DNA from: M3007 sp041392625
GTDB taxonomy: Bacteria; Bacteroidota; Bacteroidia; Chitinophagales; Saprospiraceae
Length of the DNA: 64,000 nt
Direction: 5' to 3'
NCBI GenBank assembly: GCA_041392625.1
Contig: JAWKLR010000008.1
Location: 124,001-188,000, forward strand
Shown here: positions 1 through 8,100 of the stretch, piece by piece
Numbering within the stretch: the stretch's first letter is position 1
Layout of the letters: each line of letters starts with the position of its first letter
Notes under the pieces: generated by a model
The model's input: the letters and a program-made list of their open reading frames with translations, nothing else
Database searches by the model: none
What the model was told of the DNA's origin: nothing
Program-made: the position numbers and the translations under genes

Positions 1-816
1 TGCTTCTTCTGATTCAGCAACGGTCTGGAATTCACGCACGTTCAGTGGTTGCGCACCGCGCTTGAGTACATCGTCAAAACTGGTATAACCCATTTTGTTC
101 ATCACAGCATTTTTAGGGAAATACTGCGGAGGTGCTACCAGGCCTTCTGTTACTTCCTTTACGAACTCTTCCCGAGTCATATCAGCGCGAAGGGCATAGT
201 TCAGTTCTTTCTGCAGACCGATTGTAGATTCGGTTTCTTTAGCCATTTTCTTTCCGCAAGCAGATCCGGCACCGTGGCCAGGATATACAATTACATCGTC
301 AGCCAAAGTCATGATTTTGTTTCGAAGAGAATCAAAAAGATGGCCTGCCAAATCCTCACGAGAAAGGTCTGTCTTTACTGCAAGGTCAGGGCGACCTACA
401 TCACCAATAAAGAGGGTGTCTCCAGTGAAAACAGCATAGTCTTTGCCATTTTCATCGCGCAACAGGAATGTAGAGCTCTCCATGGTGTGACCAGGAGTGT
501 GCAACACTACGATCTCCGCGTTTCCTACTTTCAGTACTTCGCCGTCTTTAGCAACGTGTGCTTTGAAATTTGGTTCTGCTGTTGGGCCGAATACGATTTC
601 AGCGCCAGTCTTCTTGGATAGGTCCAGGTGACCAGAAACGAAATCAGCATGGAAGTGTGTCTCAAGTACGTACTTGATGGTTGCGTTATCTTGTTTTGCA
701 CGCTCAATGTAAGGAGCAGTTTCGCGAAGCGGGTCAATGATAACTGCTTCGCCATTTGATTCGATATAGTAAGCGGCTTCCGCAAGGCATCCGGTGTACA
801 ATTGTTCTACCTTCAT
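1..816 (-). CDS. MBL-fold hydrolase with rhodanese-type C-terminus (persulfide dioxygenase-like), partial
   Basis: The start codon is at 816 and the gene runs off the left edge of the window after 272 codons. Residues 1-200 are a metallo-beta-lactamase fold. Metal-binding motifs are visible: T-H-F-H-A-D (His54, His56, Asp58) followed by FVSGH, TPGH (His110), TGDTLFIGDVGRPDL (Asp133) and YPGHG (His181). The HADFVSGH and GDVGRPDL signatures are typical of ETHE1/CstB-like persulfide dioxygenases, which oxidise glutathione- or CoA-bound sulfane sulfur to sulfite in the cytoplasm. The last visible residues (QPLNVRE, about 256-262) look like the beginning of a rhodanese domain, and in Bacteroidota these proteins usually carry one or two rhodanese domains and are about 450-480 residues long. 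The exact substrate is inferred from the family. No clear TAnnTTTG promoter is visible upstream of 816. Confidence 0.88.
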   Translation of the reverse strand, partial: MKVEQLYTGCLAEAAYYIESNGEAVIIDPLRETAPYIERAKQDNATIKYVLETHFHADFVSGHLDLSKKTGAEIVFGPTAEPNFKAHVAKDGEVLKVGNAEIVVLHTPGHTMESSTFLLRDENGKDYAVFTGDTLFIGDVGRPDLAVKTDLSREDLAGHLFDSLRNKIMTLADDVIVYPGHGAGSACGKKMAKETESTIGLQKELNYALRADMTREEFVKEVTEGLVAPPQYFPKNAVMNKMGYTSFDDVLKRGAQPLNVREFQTVAESEEA

Positions 817-1026
817 GACAAGAAAAAATTTATTTGTTTACTTAATTGATTTTGGACGGGAGTCCTTTTAATTTTTTTTGCGACACAAAATTCAATTTTT
901 TCTAAACGGCTGACAATGAGCGAAATCACTCCTAAAGGGGAGCTTAGTATTTGGAAAATTTGGGAAAAAAGAGTAAGTAAAGGTAAAAAGCACAAGTGCG
1001 GGTTTGAAAAGTCCAAACTTTCCGGC

Positions 1027-1815
1027 TCAGTGCAATTGTTCATTTAGTTTGGCATTCACCATTTGATGATCCTGGTCAATCATATACAGCCTGGTACGCG
1101 GCAGTCCTGCTGCCAGATTTTGGATGCTTTTGGTGCGAACTGTTTTATCCCGTTCACCTAGATAAATAGTTATTGCGGTATCCGATGATTTGAGAAACGC
1201 ACTGAGTGATTTCATGGATACCGGGAAGTTCGGAAGTACATCCCAGTACCAACACATGCGCTCTCGGCGAACGCGATTGGCCAGGTGGACCAAAATAAAA
1301 TGGCTAATAGATGCGGGGAGCAATTTTAGTCGACGGGCAAATCGCGCAAGGGTCAGTAACCAATCCGGATTAGCAAGGAGTTTGCACATAAGGTGCCGAA
1401 GCCAGGAAGGAAATAGTTGAACGAATTGGAGCCCTTTTGTGTCCAACCCATCCGGAGCAAGTAAAATCACCTCCTCTACCGGTAGGTTTTCCTGTACCAT
1501 AGTACTTAAGAGCAAGCGCGCACCCAGGCTGTGTCCTAACAGACTGAGTTCCTGTTTTTGTTCCAACTGCATGATGGATAAAACCAGAGCATTCAGATCC
1601 GCAGGGGAAAAGGATTCCCGGTTCCAGTGTGTGTTTCCGTGTTTGGGGAGGTCAATGGCGTAAACAGTAAAGCGTTCACCCAGGACCTGTTCCAGGATTT
1701 CCAGGTTGGCGGTTCGATCATTATAGCCGGGCAATGCGACTAAAAGCCGGGGGCCAGAGCCAAATTTTACTCCATGAATCTCCTCAGAGAAATAGGTGAG
1801 CGTGATAGCCGGCAT
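1027..1815 (-). CDS. alpha/beta-fold hydrolase
   Basis: A 262-residue single-domain hydrolase. The nucleophile elbow GHSLG puts the catalytic serine at residue 96. The likely acid is Asp223 (LGERDK) and the likely base is His250 (DQDHQMVN), which gives a complete catalytic triad in the normal order. The N-terminal strand and oxyanion region read VALPGYNDR around residues 27-35. There is no signal peptide, so the enzyme is probably cytoplasmic. Esterase, thioesterase or C-C hydrolase activity cannot be told apart from sequence alone. It lies about 50 bp upstream of a response regulator on the same strand and 210 bp from the MBL hydrolase, so there is no firm operon evidence. The ATG at 1815 fits the start of the first beta strand. 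Confidence 0.8.
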   Translation of the reverse strand: MPAITLTYFSEEIHGVKFGSGPRLLVALPGYNDRTANLEILEQVLGERFTVYAIDLPKHGNTHWNRESFSPADLNALVLSIMQLEQKQELSLLGHSLGARLLLSTMVQENLPVEEVILLAPDGLDTKGLQFVQLFPSWLRHLMCKLLANPDWLLTLARFARRLKLLPASISHFILVHLANRVRRERMCWYWDVLPNFPVSMKSLSAFLKSSDTAITIYLGERDKTVRTKSIQNLAAGLPRTRLYMIDQDHQMVNAKLNEQLH

Positions 1816-1867
1816 CCGGTAAATCTTAGCTTGCGGTTGTTGACTGAAAGGCTACAGCGCAAATGAA

Positions 1868-2569
1868 TTATTCATCCACTCTGAACTTGAATCCTACGCC
1901 GTGTATGTTTTCAACTTTGATTCGTTCGTCCTCTTTGAGGTACTTCCTTAGGCGGGAGATAAAAACATCGAGGCTTCGGCCGAGAAAGTAATCGTCTTTC
2001 CCCCAGATTGTTTCAAGGATAAAAGAGCGTTTGATTACTTCGTTTTTATGCTCACAAAGAAGTTTGAGCAGGTCGGCTTCCTTTTGGGTAAGCGTATCCT
2101 CCCGGTCTTCGTACGACAGGCTCAGGTTTTTATAGTCGAAGGTGTAATTACCAATAGTAAACGGTGTATTGGTTTTGAGGATGGTTGTGTATTTGGTGCG
2201 GCGGAGAAAAATATCCACTTTGAGGAGGAGTTCCTCAATGCTGAACGGCTTGGTGATGTAATCATCAGCACCAATGGTGAGGCCGTGGATTTTATCCTGC
2301 TTCATGCTTTTAGCAGTCAGAAAAATAATCGGCACCTGTTCGTCTCGTTTGCGAATTTCCTGCGCCAGGGTAAACCCATCCACTTCAGGCAACATGACGT
2401 CAAGAATACACAGGTCAAACTTTTGGCCGGTCTGGATTTTTTCCAGGGCTTTCTGTCCATCCTCGCAGTAGCTTACGTCATATCCATTCAACTCCAGATT
2501 GTCCCGTGTGACGAAGCTCAGGCTTTCGTCGTCTTCAACATATAACAGGTGTGCTTTGGTATCGGCCAT
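1868..2569 (-). CDS. OmpR/PhoB-family DNA-binding response regulator
   Basis: A 233-residue two-domain response regulator. Residues 7-122 form the receiver: acidic pocket Glu12-Asp13-Asp14, phospho-acceptor Asp57 (CILDVMLPEVDG), Thr85 and Lys107 (TKPF). Residues 135-233 form the winged-helix OmpR-type DNA-binding domain, ending in the usual SRLRKYL...VHGVGFKF pattern (here ENIHGVGFKFRVDE). An in-frame extension upstream to 2713 has no homology-like content, and the ATG at 2569 fits the family start exactly. No histidine kinase gene is adjacent, so the cognate kinase must be elsewhere. Orphan regulators of this type are common in Bacteroidota. The target genes are unknown. Confidence 0.9.
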   Translation of the reverse strand: MADTKAHLLYVEDDESLSFVTRDNLELNGYDVSYCEDGQKALEKIQTGQKFDLCILDVMLPEVDGFTLAQEIRKRDEQVPIIFLTAKSMKQDKIHGLTIGADDYITKPFSIEELLLKVDIFLRRTKYTTILKTNTPFTIGNYTFDYKNLSLSYEDREDTLTQKEADLLKLLCEHKNEVIKRSFILETIWGKDDYFLGRSLDVFISRLRKYLKEDERIKVENIHGVGFKFRVDE

Positions 2570-2876
2570 GGTAAAGAGAGGTGTTTGATTAAGAGTTCGA
2601 TAGCATGTATTGAGTTTTGGTGAATGGGGATGGAATTGCTTGGGGAAATGAAATCGGATTAAGGAAGGATTAAAGCAAGAGAAAACTCCTCCTTCTCTGG
2701 CAAACTTAATCAAAGTTGCTAAATTAAAAGGATGGGATTTGCTAAAAGGCTAAAAATATAAGATGAATTGAGGAATATGCTGTTTCATGCAGTTGTTAAA
2801 TATGGCCTGGTGATGTGTGTATAAACAGATTCAGTAAATCGGTAATCTGCTTCTTAGCGTACTGTATCGGCCTTTC
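2570..2876. other. intergenic region upstream of the response regulator
   Basis: About 300 bp between the O-methyltransferase stop and the response regulator start, both on the minus strand. It is AT-rich, shows no convincing TAnnTTTG promoter and has no coding potential. Only a weak 6-bp inverted repeat (2826-2831 with 2844-2849) is visible. Confidence 0.5.
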
Positions 2877-3518
2877 TTAATCATTGGATATTTTTTGAAT
2901 CAATGTGAGTCCGTCGCGAACCGGAAGCAACAGGTTGCGAACTCGTACGTCTTGTTGCACCATGAGGTTGAAGGATCGCAGTTCAGTGGTTGTTGCATCT
3001 TTTTCTTCATTGAGGACTCGTCCGGTCCACAGCACATTATCTGCAAGGAGAAATCCGCCAGTTTTTAGTTTTGGAAGGCAGAGTTCATAATATTGGCGGT
3101 AGTCCATTTTTCCGGCATCCAGAAAAATGATGTCAAAGTATTCGTTTAGTAGTGGGATGAGTTGCAGGGCATCTCCTATGTGCAGTTGAATCTTATGTTC
3201 GAGCCCTGCTTTTTGGATGTACTCCCGGATAATGGGTTCTTGCTCATCATTCACCTCAATAGTATGCAGTATGCCGTCGTCGGTGAGGCCTTGTGCGAGG
3301 CAGATGGCGCTGTATCCGGTAAAGGTGCCGATCTCGAGGATTCGGTTGGGTCGGATCATGTTACTTATGAACTGGAGAAGGACTCCCTGATAGGGGCCTG
3401 CAGCCATTTGCGGACTAAGGGTTCTCAGATGGGTAGCGCGTTCGAGTTCTTTCAGAACGGGTGGGGGGGGAGAACTGTGATTTTCACAATATTTATACAG
3501 GTCATCTTGATTTTCCAT
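2877..3518 (-). CDS. SAM-dependent O-methyltransferase (COMT-like)
   Basis: A 213-residue class I methyltransferase of the catechol/caffeoyl-CoA O-methyltransferase type. The SAM-binding loop is ILEIGTFTGYSAICLAQGL (residues 60-78), followed by the acidic end of strand 2 (IEVND, about 88-92). The metal/substrate region is FLDAGKMDYRQYY (132-144) and ADNVLWTGRV (159-168), with Asp134 and Asp160-Asn161 as likely metal ligands. Many Bacteroidota carry one copy as a housekeeping gene of unclear substrate. The open frame continues upstream to 3854, but that part crosses the tRNA-Thr gene and has no family match, so the ATG at 3518 is chosen. A near-consensus -7 element (CATCTTTG on the minus strand) lies just upstream of this start. 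Confidence 0.88.
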   Translation of the reverse strand: MENQDDLYKYCENHSSPPPPVLKELERATHLRTLSPQMAAGPYQGVLLQFISNMIRPNRILEIGTFTGYSAICLAQGLTDDGILHTIEVNDEQEPIIREYIQKAGLEHKIQLHIGDALQLIPLLNEYFDIIFLDAGKMDYRQYYELCLPKLKTGGFLLADNVLWTGRVLNEEKDATTTELRSFNLMVQQDVRVRNLLLPVRDGLTLIQKISND

Positions 3519-3630
3519 GGTACAAAGATGAAAGATTTTGTCTGAAATGCCTTTCTTCGCGCCGAATTTGGGCGGTGGAAAACGATTTTTCAAGAAAAGC
3601 GATTTTTTTAGGAAATTTTGAAAAATATAT

Positions 3631-3660
3631 TTTGAGTTTATAAAGAAAGACTTACCTTTG
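3631..3660 (+). promoter_or_regulatory. Bacteroidota-type promoter for the tRNA-tuf-rpoBC locus
   Basis: TTTG at 3631-3634, an 18-nt spacer, then TACCTTTG at 3653-3660. This matches the consensus known for the primary sigma factor of Bacteroides/Flavobacterium (TTG, 17-23 nt, TAnnTTTG). It lies 87 bp ahead of the first tRNA gene and is the obvious start of the tRNA-tuf transcription unit. Confidence 0.8.
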
Positions 3661-3746
3661 CACACGCTTTTCGAAAAGGGCTTTTCCTTGGAAAAAAAGT
3701 TTAGTTGTTTGACTGATATTTTGCCCGTGTAACGGGAACAATTTAT

Positions 3747-3819
3747 GCCAGTGTAGCTCAGTTGGTAGAGCAGCTGATTTGTAATCAGCTGGTCGGGGGT
3801 TCGAGTCCCTTCACTGGCT
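3747..3819 (+). tRNA. tRNA-Thr (anticodon UGU)
   Basis: A full cloverleaf of 73 nt: acceptor GCCAGTG pairs with CACTGGC (3812-3818), the D-arm is normal, the anticodon loop TTTGTAA gives TGT, and the T-arm carries GGTTCGAGTCC. The discriminator is T and no CCA is encoded. Confidence 0.97.
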
Positions 3820-3875
3820 CTAAGTTTTTCAGCAACACACGCACAGGCACACAATTGCCCATACCCACTAAGGAA

Positions 3876-3958
3876 GGGGGTGCTCCGCAGATGGCGAGGC
3901 GGGCCAGACTGTAAATCTGGTGCTTATGGCTGAGTAGGTTCGAATCCTACCACCCCCA
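3876..3958 (+). tRNA. tRNA-Tyr (anticodon GUA)
   Basis: An 83-nt class II tRNA with a long variable arm. Acceptor GGGGGTG pairs with CACCCCC (3951-3957), the anticodon loop CTGTAAA gives GTA, and the T-arm contains GGTTCGAATCC. The discriminator is A. CCA is not encoded. Confidence 0.97.
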
Positions 3959-4010
3959 CAAAATGGAGTGAATGTGTGTTTGTGCAGGTGTTGCGTGAAA
4001 AATCTTAACC

Positions 4011-4086
4011 GCGGTGGTAGCTCAGTTGGTAGAGCGTCAGCCTTCCAAGCTGAATGTCGCGAGTTCGAATCTCGTCCGCCGCTCCA
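4011..4086 (+). tRNA. tRNA-Gly (anticodon UCC), CCA encoded
   Basis: Acceptor GCGGTGG pairs with CCGCCGC (4076-4082, one G-U pair), the anticodon loop CTTCCAA gives TCC, and the T-arm carries GAGTTCGAATCTC. The discriminator T at 4083 is followed directly by CCA (4084-4086). This is the only one of the five tRNAs here with an encoded CCA. Confidence 0.96.
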
Positions 4087-4212
4087 AGAGGCTCCGTTGA
4101 ATTCAAAAGAGGATTTTGCGGTGTTTTTCGTATTCGTACTGAGTAGATAACGGAGGTGTATTCCGGGCACATTATTCTGTCGGGTATGTATTTTCAAAAT
4201 TAATACCATCAA

Positions 4213-4284
<72 letters not shown>

Positions 4285-4325
4285 CTAAGCGTTTGATGAG
4301 CGTAATGGGGCCTGAGGCCCGCTTT

Positions 4326-4374
4326 AAAAACCAGGTTGTTGAATTATTTTCAACATCTATGGTTTTTGTTTTAT
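4326..4374 (+). terminator. hairpin with U-rich tail between tRNA cluster and tuf (possible attenuator)
   Basis: Arms AAAAACCA (4326-4333) and TGGTTTTT (4360-4367) enclose an inner stem GTTGAA/TTCAAC, and a T-rich run GTTTT follows. It lies in the 189-nt tuf leader. It could separate tRNA processing from tuf mRNA or attenuate read-through. No experimental basis. Confidence 0.45.
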
Positions 4375-4473
4375 CAAAATGCTTGCACATGTGGAGTGCG
4401 TCGAAGTGTTCTTAATGTGCGTAACAATAAACTAGATTATCTAACTTAACTCTATCGCTTAAATAGACAACCA

Positions 4474-5670
4474 ATGGCAAAAGAGACATTCGACCGTTCG
4501 AAACCCCACGTAAATATTGGTACGATTGGTCACGTAGACCACGGTAAAACGACTTTGACAGCAGCCATCACGTACACCCTTGCTAACCAAGGGTTGGCGG
4601 AAAAGACTGATTACGCATCTATCGATGCTGCTCCAGAAGAAAAAGAGCGTGGTATTACCATTAACACTGCCCACGTTGAGTATCAAACAGCGAATCGTCA
4701 CTATGCGCACGTTGACTGTCCAGGTCACGCCGACTATGTGAAGAACATGATTACTGGTGCTGCTCAGATGGACGGTGCGATTCTTGTTGTTGCTGCAACA
4801 GACGGCCCAATGCCACAAACTCGTGAGCACATCCTTCTTGCTCGTCAGGTAGGTGTACCTAAGATTGTAGTATTCATGAACAAAGTAGACTTGGTTGATG
4901 ACGCCGAGATGCTTGAACTCGTTGAAATGGAAATCCGCGAATTGTTGGACTTCTACGAATTCGACGGTGACAACGCAAGCGTTATCCAGGGTTCTGCATT
5001 GAAAGCTCTTGAAGGCGACGAAACGTACGTTGCAAAGATCAACGAGTTGATGGAAGCATGTGATAACGATATTCCAGAACCAACACGTGAAGTTGACAAG
5101 CCTTTCTTGATGCCTGTTGAGGACGTATTTACGATCACTGGTCGTGGTACTGTTGCAACTGGTCGTATCGAGCGTGGTGTAATCAATGTGAGCGAGCCTG
5201 TTGAAATCATCGGTATGATGAAAGACGGTGACAAGCCATTGACTTCTACTGTTACAGGTGTTGAGATGTTCCGTAAATTGCTCGATCGCGGTGAGGCAGG
5301 TGACAACGCCGGTATCCTTCTCCGTGGTATCGACAAAGAAGACATCAAGCGTGGTATGGTTATTTGTAAGCCAGGCAGCGTAAAACCACACAAGAAATTT
5401 AAGTGTTCTGTTTACGTTCTTGGAAAAGACGAAGGTGGTCGTCACACACCATTCTTCAACAACTACCGTCCACAGTTCTACTTCCGTACAACAGACGTTA
5501 CAGGTTCTGTGAAACTTCCTACTAACGTAGAGATGGTTATGCCTGGTGACAACGTTGAACTTGAAGTTGAATTGATCAACACAATCGCAATGGAGGTTGG
5601 TCTCCGCTTCGCGATTCGTGAAGGTGGCCGTACCGTAGGTGCAGGTCAGGTAACTGAAATTATGGACTAA
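4474..5670 (+). CDS. tuf: translation elongation factor EF-Tu
   Basis: A 398-residue protein that matches EF-Tu over its full length. It delivers aminoacyl-tRNA to the ribosome as a GTP complex. GTPase motifs: G1 GHVDHGKT (residues 19-26), switch I with RGITINTAHVEY, G3 DCPGH (about 81-85) and G4 NKVD (about 136-139). Domains 2 and 3 follow, with GRGTVATGRIERG and a C-terminus IREGGRTVGAGQVTEI. The start MAKETFDRSKPHVNIGTIGH is the standard Bacteroidota N-terminus. Synonymous codon choice looks strongly biased, as expected for a highly expressed gene. It sits between tRNA-Thr and tRNA-Trp, the usual Bacteroidota order. Confidence 0.99.
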   Translation: MAKETFDRSKPHVNIGTIGHVDHGKTTLTAAITYTLANQGLAEKTDYASIDAAPEEKERGITINTAHVEYQTANRHYAHVDCPGHADYVKNMITGAAQMDGAILVVAATDGPMPQTREHILLARQVGVPKIVVFMNKVDLVDDAEMLELVEMEIRELLDFYEFDGDNASVIQGSALKALEGDETYVAKINELMEACDNDIPEPTREVDKPFLMPVEDVFTITGRGTVATGRIERGVINVSEPVEIIGMMKDGDKPLTSTVTGVEMFRKLLDRGEAGDNAGILLRGIDKEDIKRGMVICKPGSVKPHKKFKCSVYVLGKDEGGRHTPFFNNYRPQFYFRTTDVTGSVKLPTNVEMVMPGDNVELEVELINTIAMEVGLRFAIREGGRTVGAGQVTEIMD

Positions 5671-5688
5671 ATTCCAATATAGGCAAAC

Positions 5689-5727
5689 GAAGCTGGAGGT
5701 ATTTCCCTCCGGCTTCTTCTGCCTTTT
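5689..5727 (+). terminator. hairpin after tuf, before tRNA-Trp (terminator or attenuator)
   Basis: An 11-bp stem, GAAGCTGGAGG (5689-5699) with CCTCCGGCTTC (5706-5716, one G-U pair), is followed by TTCTGCCTTTT. As tRNA-Trp starts at 5728 on the same strand, partial read-through is expected. It probably lowers transcription after tuf. Confidence 0.55.
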
Positions 5728-5800
<73 letters not shown>

Positions 5801-5915
5801 CTATTAAACTTTGTTTGCTGTTCGATGCACTCCTTTTTGGTAAGCATGTTCAGCGAATTTTTCTCGTTAAGAGAGTCACTGTTTGTAAGAGGACAAGCAA
5901 TAACAATATGTGCTG

Positions 5916-6107
5916 ATGGAAAAATTGACGCTATATTTAAGAGAGAGCTACCAAGAACTAGTGAAAAATGTTTCCTGGCCTACTGCTCAGCAATTGCAAG
6001 AGAGCACCATCGTCGTGCTGGTTACATCCGGCATTCTCGCACTCATTATCTTCCTGATGGATGTATTGAGCAGCGTGGTGTTCAAATCGCTTTACGGCAC
6101 ATTCTAA
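5916..6107 (+). CDS. secE: preprotein translocase subunit SecE
   Basis: A 63-residue single-spanning membrane protein. The amphipathic N-terminal part contains the conserved YLRESYQELVKNVSWPT motif (W22-P23), followed by one transmembrane helix (about residues 32-52). SecE clamps SecY in the Sec translocon. The ATG at 5916 is preferred to the GTG at 5910 because it gives the usual MEK start. It is followed by nusG after 46 bp. Confidence 0.95.
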   Translation: MEKLTLYLRESYQELVKNVSWPTAQQLQESTIVVLVTSGILALIIFLMDVLSSVVFKSLYGTF

Positions 6108-6153
6108 GCCATCGCGGTGTTTTCTTCCTTAACCGATCCACACCGTTCTATAC

Positions 6154-6732
6154 ATGAGCAATGAAAAAACAGCAGCGGAAAACGCTGCAGAAAATGGAAA
6201 ATGGTATTCTCTTAGGGTCATTAGTGGCAAAGAGAAAAAGATAAAAGAACGCATTGATCTGGAGGTGGAGCGTTCTGGCTGGAAAGATTTTGTTTTTCAA
6301 GTAATCGTTCCTACAGAAAAGGTGTATAAAATCCGGAATGGCAAAAAAGTAGTTTTAGAACGAAACCTTCTTCCGGGCTATATCCTCATCCAGGCTATTG
6401 GTACCAAACTCAACGGAGATGTTGCCAAAATTATCGCCGATATCCCCAATGTAATCCACTTTCTGGGCCGTGAGGTTCCAATCCCTATGACTCAGGCCGA
6501 GGCCAATCGCCTCCTGGGAACTGTAGATGAAAGTGCCGAAGTTGGTGAAACCATGATGGAACCTTACCTGCTCGGTGAATCCGTGAAAATCATCGATGGA
6601 CCGTTCTCCGAGTTTGTTGGTGAAATCCAGGAAGTAAACGAAGAAAAGAAAAAAATCAAAGTTGTGGTTAAGATCTTCGGTCGTGGAACCGAAGTTGAAC
6701 TCAACTTTATGCAAGTAGAAAAGATCAGCTAA
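6154..6732 (+). CDS. nusG: transcription termination/antitermination protein NusG
   Basis: A 192-residue NusG. The NGN domain starts at KWYSLRVISGKEKKIKERI (about residues 16-34), continues through RNLLPGYILIQ, and is followed by a linker and a C-terminal KOW domain (about 140-190, beginning GESVKIIDGPFSEFVGEI). It binds RNA polymerase and couples transcription to translation and Rho. The basic insertion around KIRNGKKVVLE is usual in Bacteroidota NusG. Confidence 0.97.
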   Translation: MSNEKTAAENAAENGKWYSLRVISGKEKKIKERIDLEVERSGWKDFVFQVIVPTEKVYKIRNGKKVVLERNLLPGYILIQAIGTKLNGDVAKIIADIPNVIHFLGREVPIPMTQAEANRLLGTVDESAEVGETMMEPYLLGESVKIIDGPFSEFVGEIQEVNEEKKKIKVVVKIFGRGTEVELNFMQVEKIS

Positions 6733-6833
6733 CGAGCAGTTGAAAAGTCCACTTCTCCGGGACTTGCTTCCCTCAACCACTCCAAGTAGCATCTATATTC
6801 ATAGATTTTAAGATTGAATAGAAGTTTATTCAA

Positions 6834-7283
6834 ATGGCAAAAGAAGTAGAAGTTTATATCAAACTCCAATGTAAAGGCGGACAAGCAAATCCAGCTCCCC
6901 CAATTGGCCCGGCACTTGGTGCGAAAGGGGTAAACATTATGGAGTTCTGTAAGCGTTTTAATGCGCAAACTCAGGACCAGCAAGGGAAGGTACTTCCGGT
7001 AGTTATCTCTGTTTATAAAGACAAGACTTTTGACTTTATTATCAAGACTCCACCGGCTGCAATCCAACTGTTTGAAGCTGCCAAGTTGAAGCCAGGCCAG
7101 GGCTCAGGAGAATCCAACCGTAAGAAAGTTGGAAAAGTAACCTGGGACCAGGTGCGTGCTATTGCTGAAAGCAAAATGCCCGACTTGAACTGCTTTACCG
7201 TTGAGTCTGGAATGAAAATGGTTGCCGGTACTGCACGCAGTATGGGTATCACCATCACCGGAACTCCACCCTGGGAACAGTAG
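6834..7283 (+). CDS. rplK: 50S ribosomal protein L11
   Basis: A 149-residue L11. The N-terminal domain carries NPAPPIGPALGAKGVNIMEF (residues 20-39, the thiostrepton-region proline loop), and the C-terminal RNA-binding domain carries GKVTWDQVRAIAESKMPDLN and the GTARSMGI segment. It binds the GTPase-associated region of 23S rRNA. It lies about 100 bp after nusG in the classical nusG-rplK-rplA order. Confidence 0.98.
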   Translation: MAKEVEVYIKLQCKGGQANPAPPIGPALGAKGVNIMEFCKRFNAQTQDQQGKVLPVVISVYKDKTFDFIIKTPPAAIQLFEAAKLKPGQGSGESNRKKVGKVTWDQVRAIAESKMPDLNCFTVESGMKMVAGTARSMGITITGTPPWEQ

Positions 7284-7290
7284 AATCACT

Positions 7291-7318
7291 GGCCTGGCAA
7301 CTTGCCGGCCTTTTATTA
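7291..7318 (+). promoter_or_regulatory. GC-rich hairpin with T-tract between rplK and rplA (attenuator or L1-binding candidate)
   Basis: GGCC-T-GGCA (7291-7299) pairs with TGCC-GGCC (7303-7310) with one bulged T, followed by TTTTATTATTT. A second small stem, GCCTC/GAGGC, lies just before rplA. L1 autoregulates this operon in many bacteria by binding its mRNA, so this is a plausible but untested site. Confidence 0.4.
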
Positions 7319-7372
7319 TTTCATAATTAGGGAGCCTCTGAAAGGAGGCGTAAGCACCTTAAATTTTTTTCA

Positions 7373-8068
7373 ATGGCAAAAGTTTCTAAAAAACGCAAAG
7401 CAGCAGAAGCGAAGGTCGATAAAACCAAACTGTATGCACTGGGTGAAGCCCTGGGCTTGGTGAAGGAAGTCAATACGACCAAATTTGATGCTTCAGTTGA
7501 CGTGCACATCCGTCTGGGCCTCGACCCACGGAAAGCCGACCAGGCCCTGCGTGGCACGGTTTCGCTTCCTCACGGAACTGGTAAAACCAAACGCGTTTTG
7601 GTTTTCTGTACTCCTGAAAAAGAAGCAGAAGCAAAAGAAGCAGGCGCAGACCATGTCGGCATGGACGATTACATCCAAAAGATTTCTGACGGCTGGTTGG
7701 ATATCGATGTGATTATCGCTGCTCCTAATGTAATGGCTAAGTTGGGTAAAGTTGCCCGTATTCTTGGTCCTCGTGGCTTGATGCCCAACCCTAAAACAGG
7801 TACCGTAACCAACGACATCGCATCTGCAGTATCAGAAGTGAAGAAAGGTAAAATTGCCTTCCGTGTTGACAAATTCGGTATCGTTCATGCCTCAGTAGGC
7901 CGTGTGAGTTTTACTCCAGACCAACTGCTGGATAATGCCAACGAACTGTTGGGTACCATCGTGCGCATGAAGCCATCTTCCGCTAAAGGCACTTACGTGA
8001 AATCCGTAGCGGTGGCAAGCACCATGAGCCCGGGCATCCTGGTGGACCCTAAGTCCATCAAATCTTAA
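7373..8068 (+). CDS. rplA: 50S ribosomal protein L1
   Basis: A 231-residue L1 of normal length. The signature ILGPRGLMPNPKTGTV lies around residues 128-143, and the RNA-contacting FRVDKFGIVHASVGRVSF segment is about 163-180. It binds helices 76-78 of 23S rRNA (the L1 stalk) and often represses its own operon. The gene follows rplK by 89 bp and is followed by rplJ after 32 bp. Confidence 0.98.
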   Translation: MAKVSKKRKAAEAKVDKTKLYALGEALGLVKEVNTTKFDASVDVHIRLGLDPRKADQALRGTVSLPHGTGKTKRVLVFCTPEKEAEAKEAGADHVGMDDYIQKISDGWLDIDVIIAAPNVMAKLGKVARILGPRGLMPNPKTGTVTNDIASAVSEVKKGKIAFRVDKFGIVHASVGRVSFTPDQLLDNANELLGTIVRMKPSSAKGTYVKSVAVASTMSPGILVDPKSIKS

Positions 8069-8100
8069 TTTAACCGTTCAACATTTCAAATAATTCAGAA

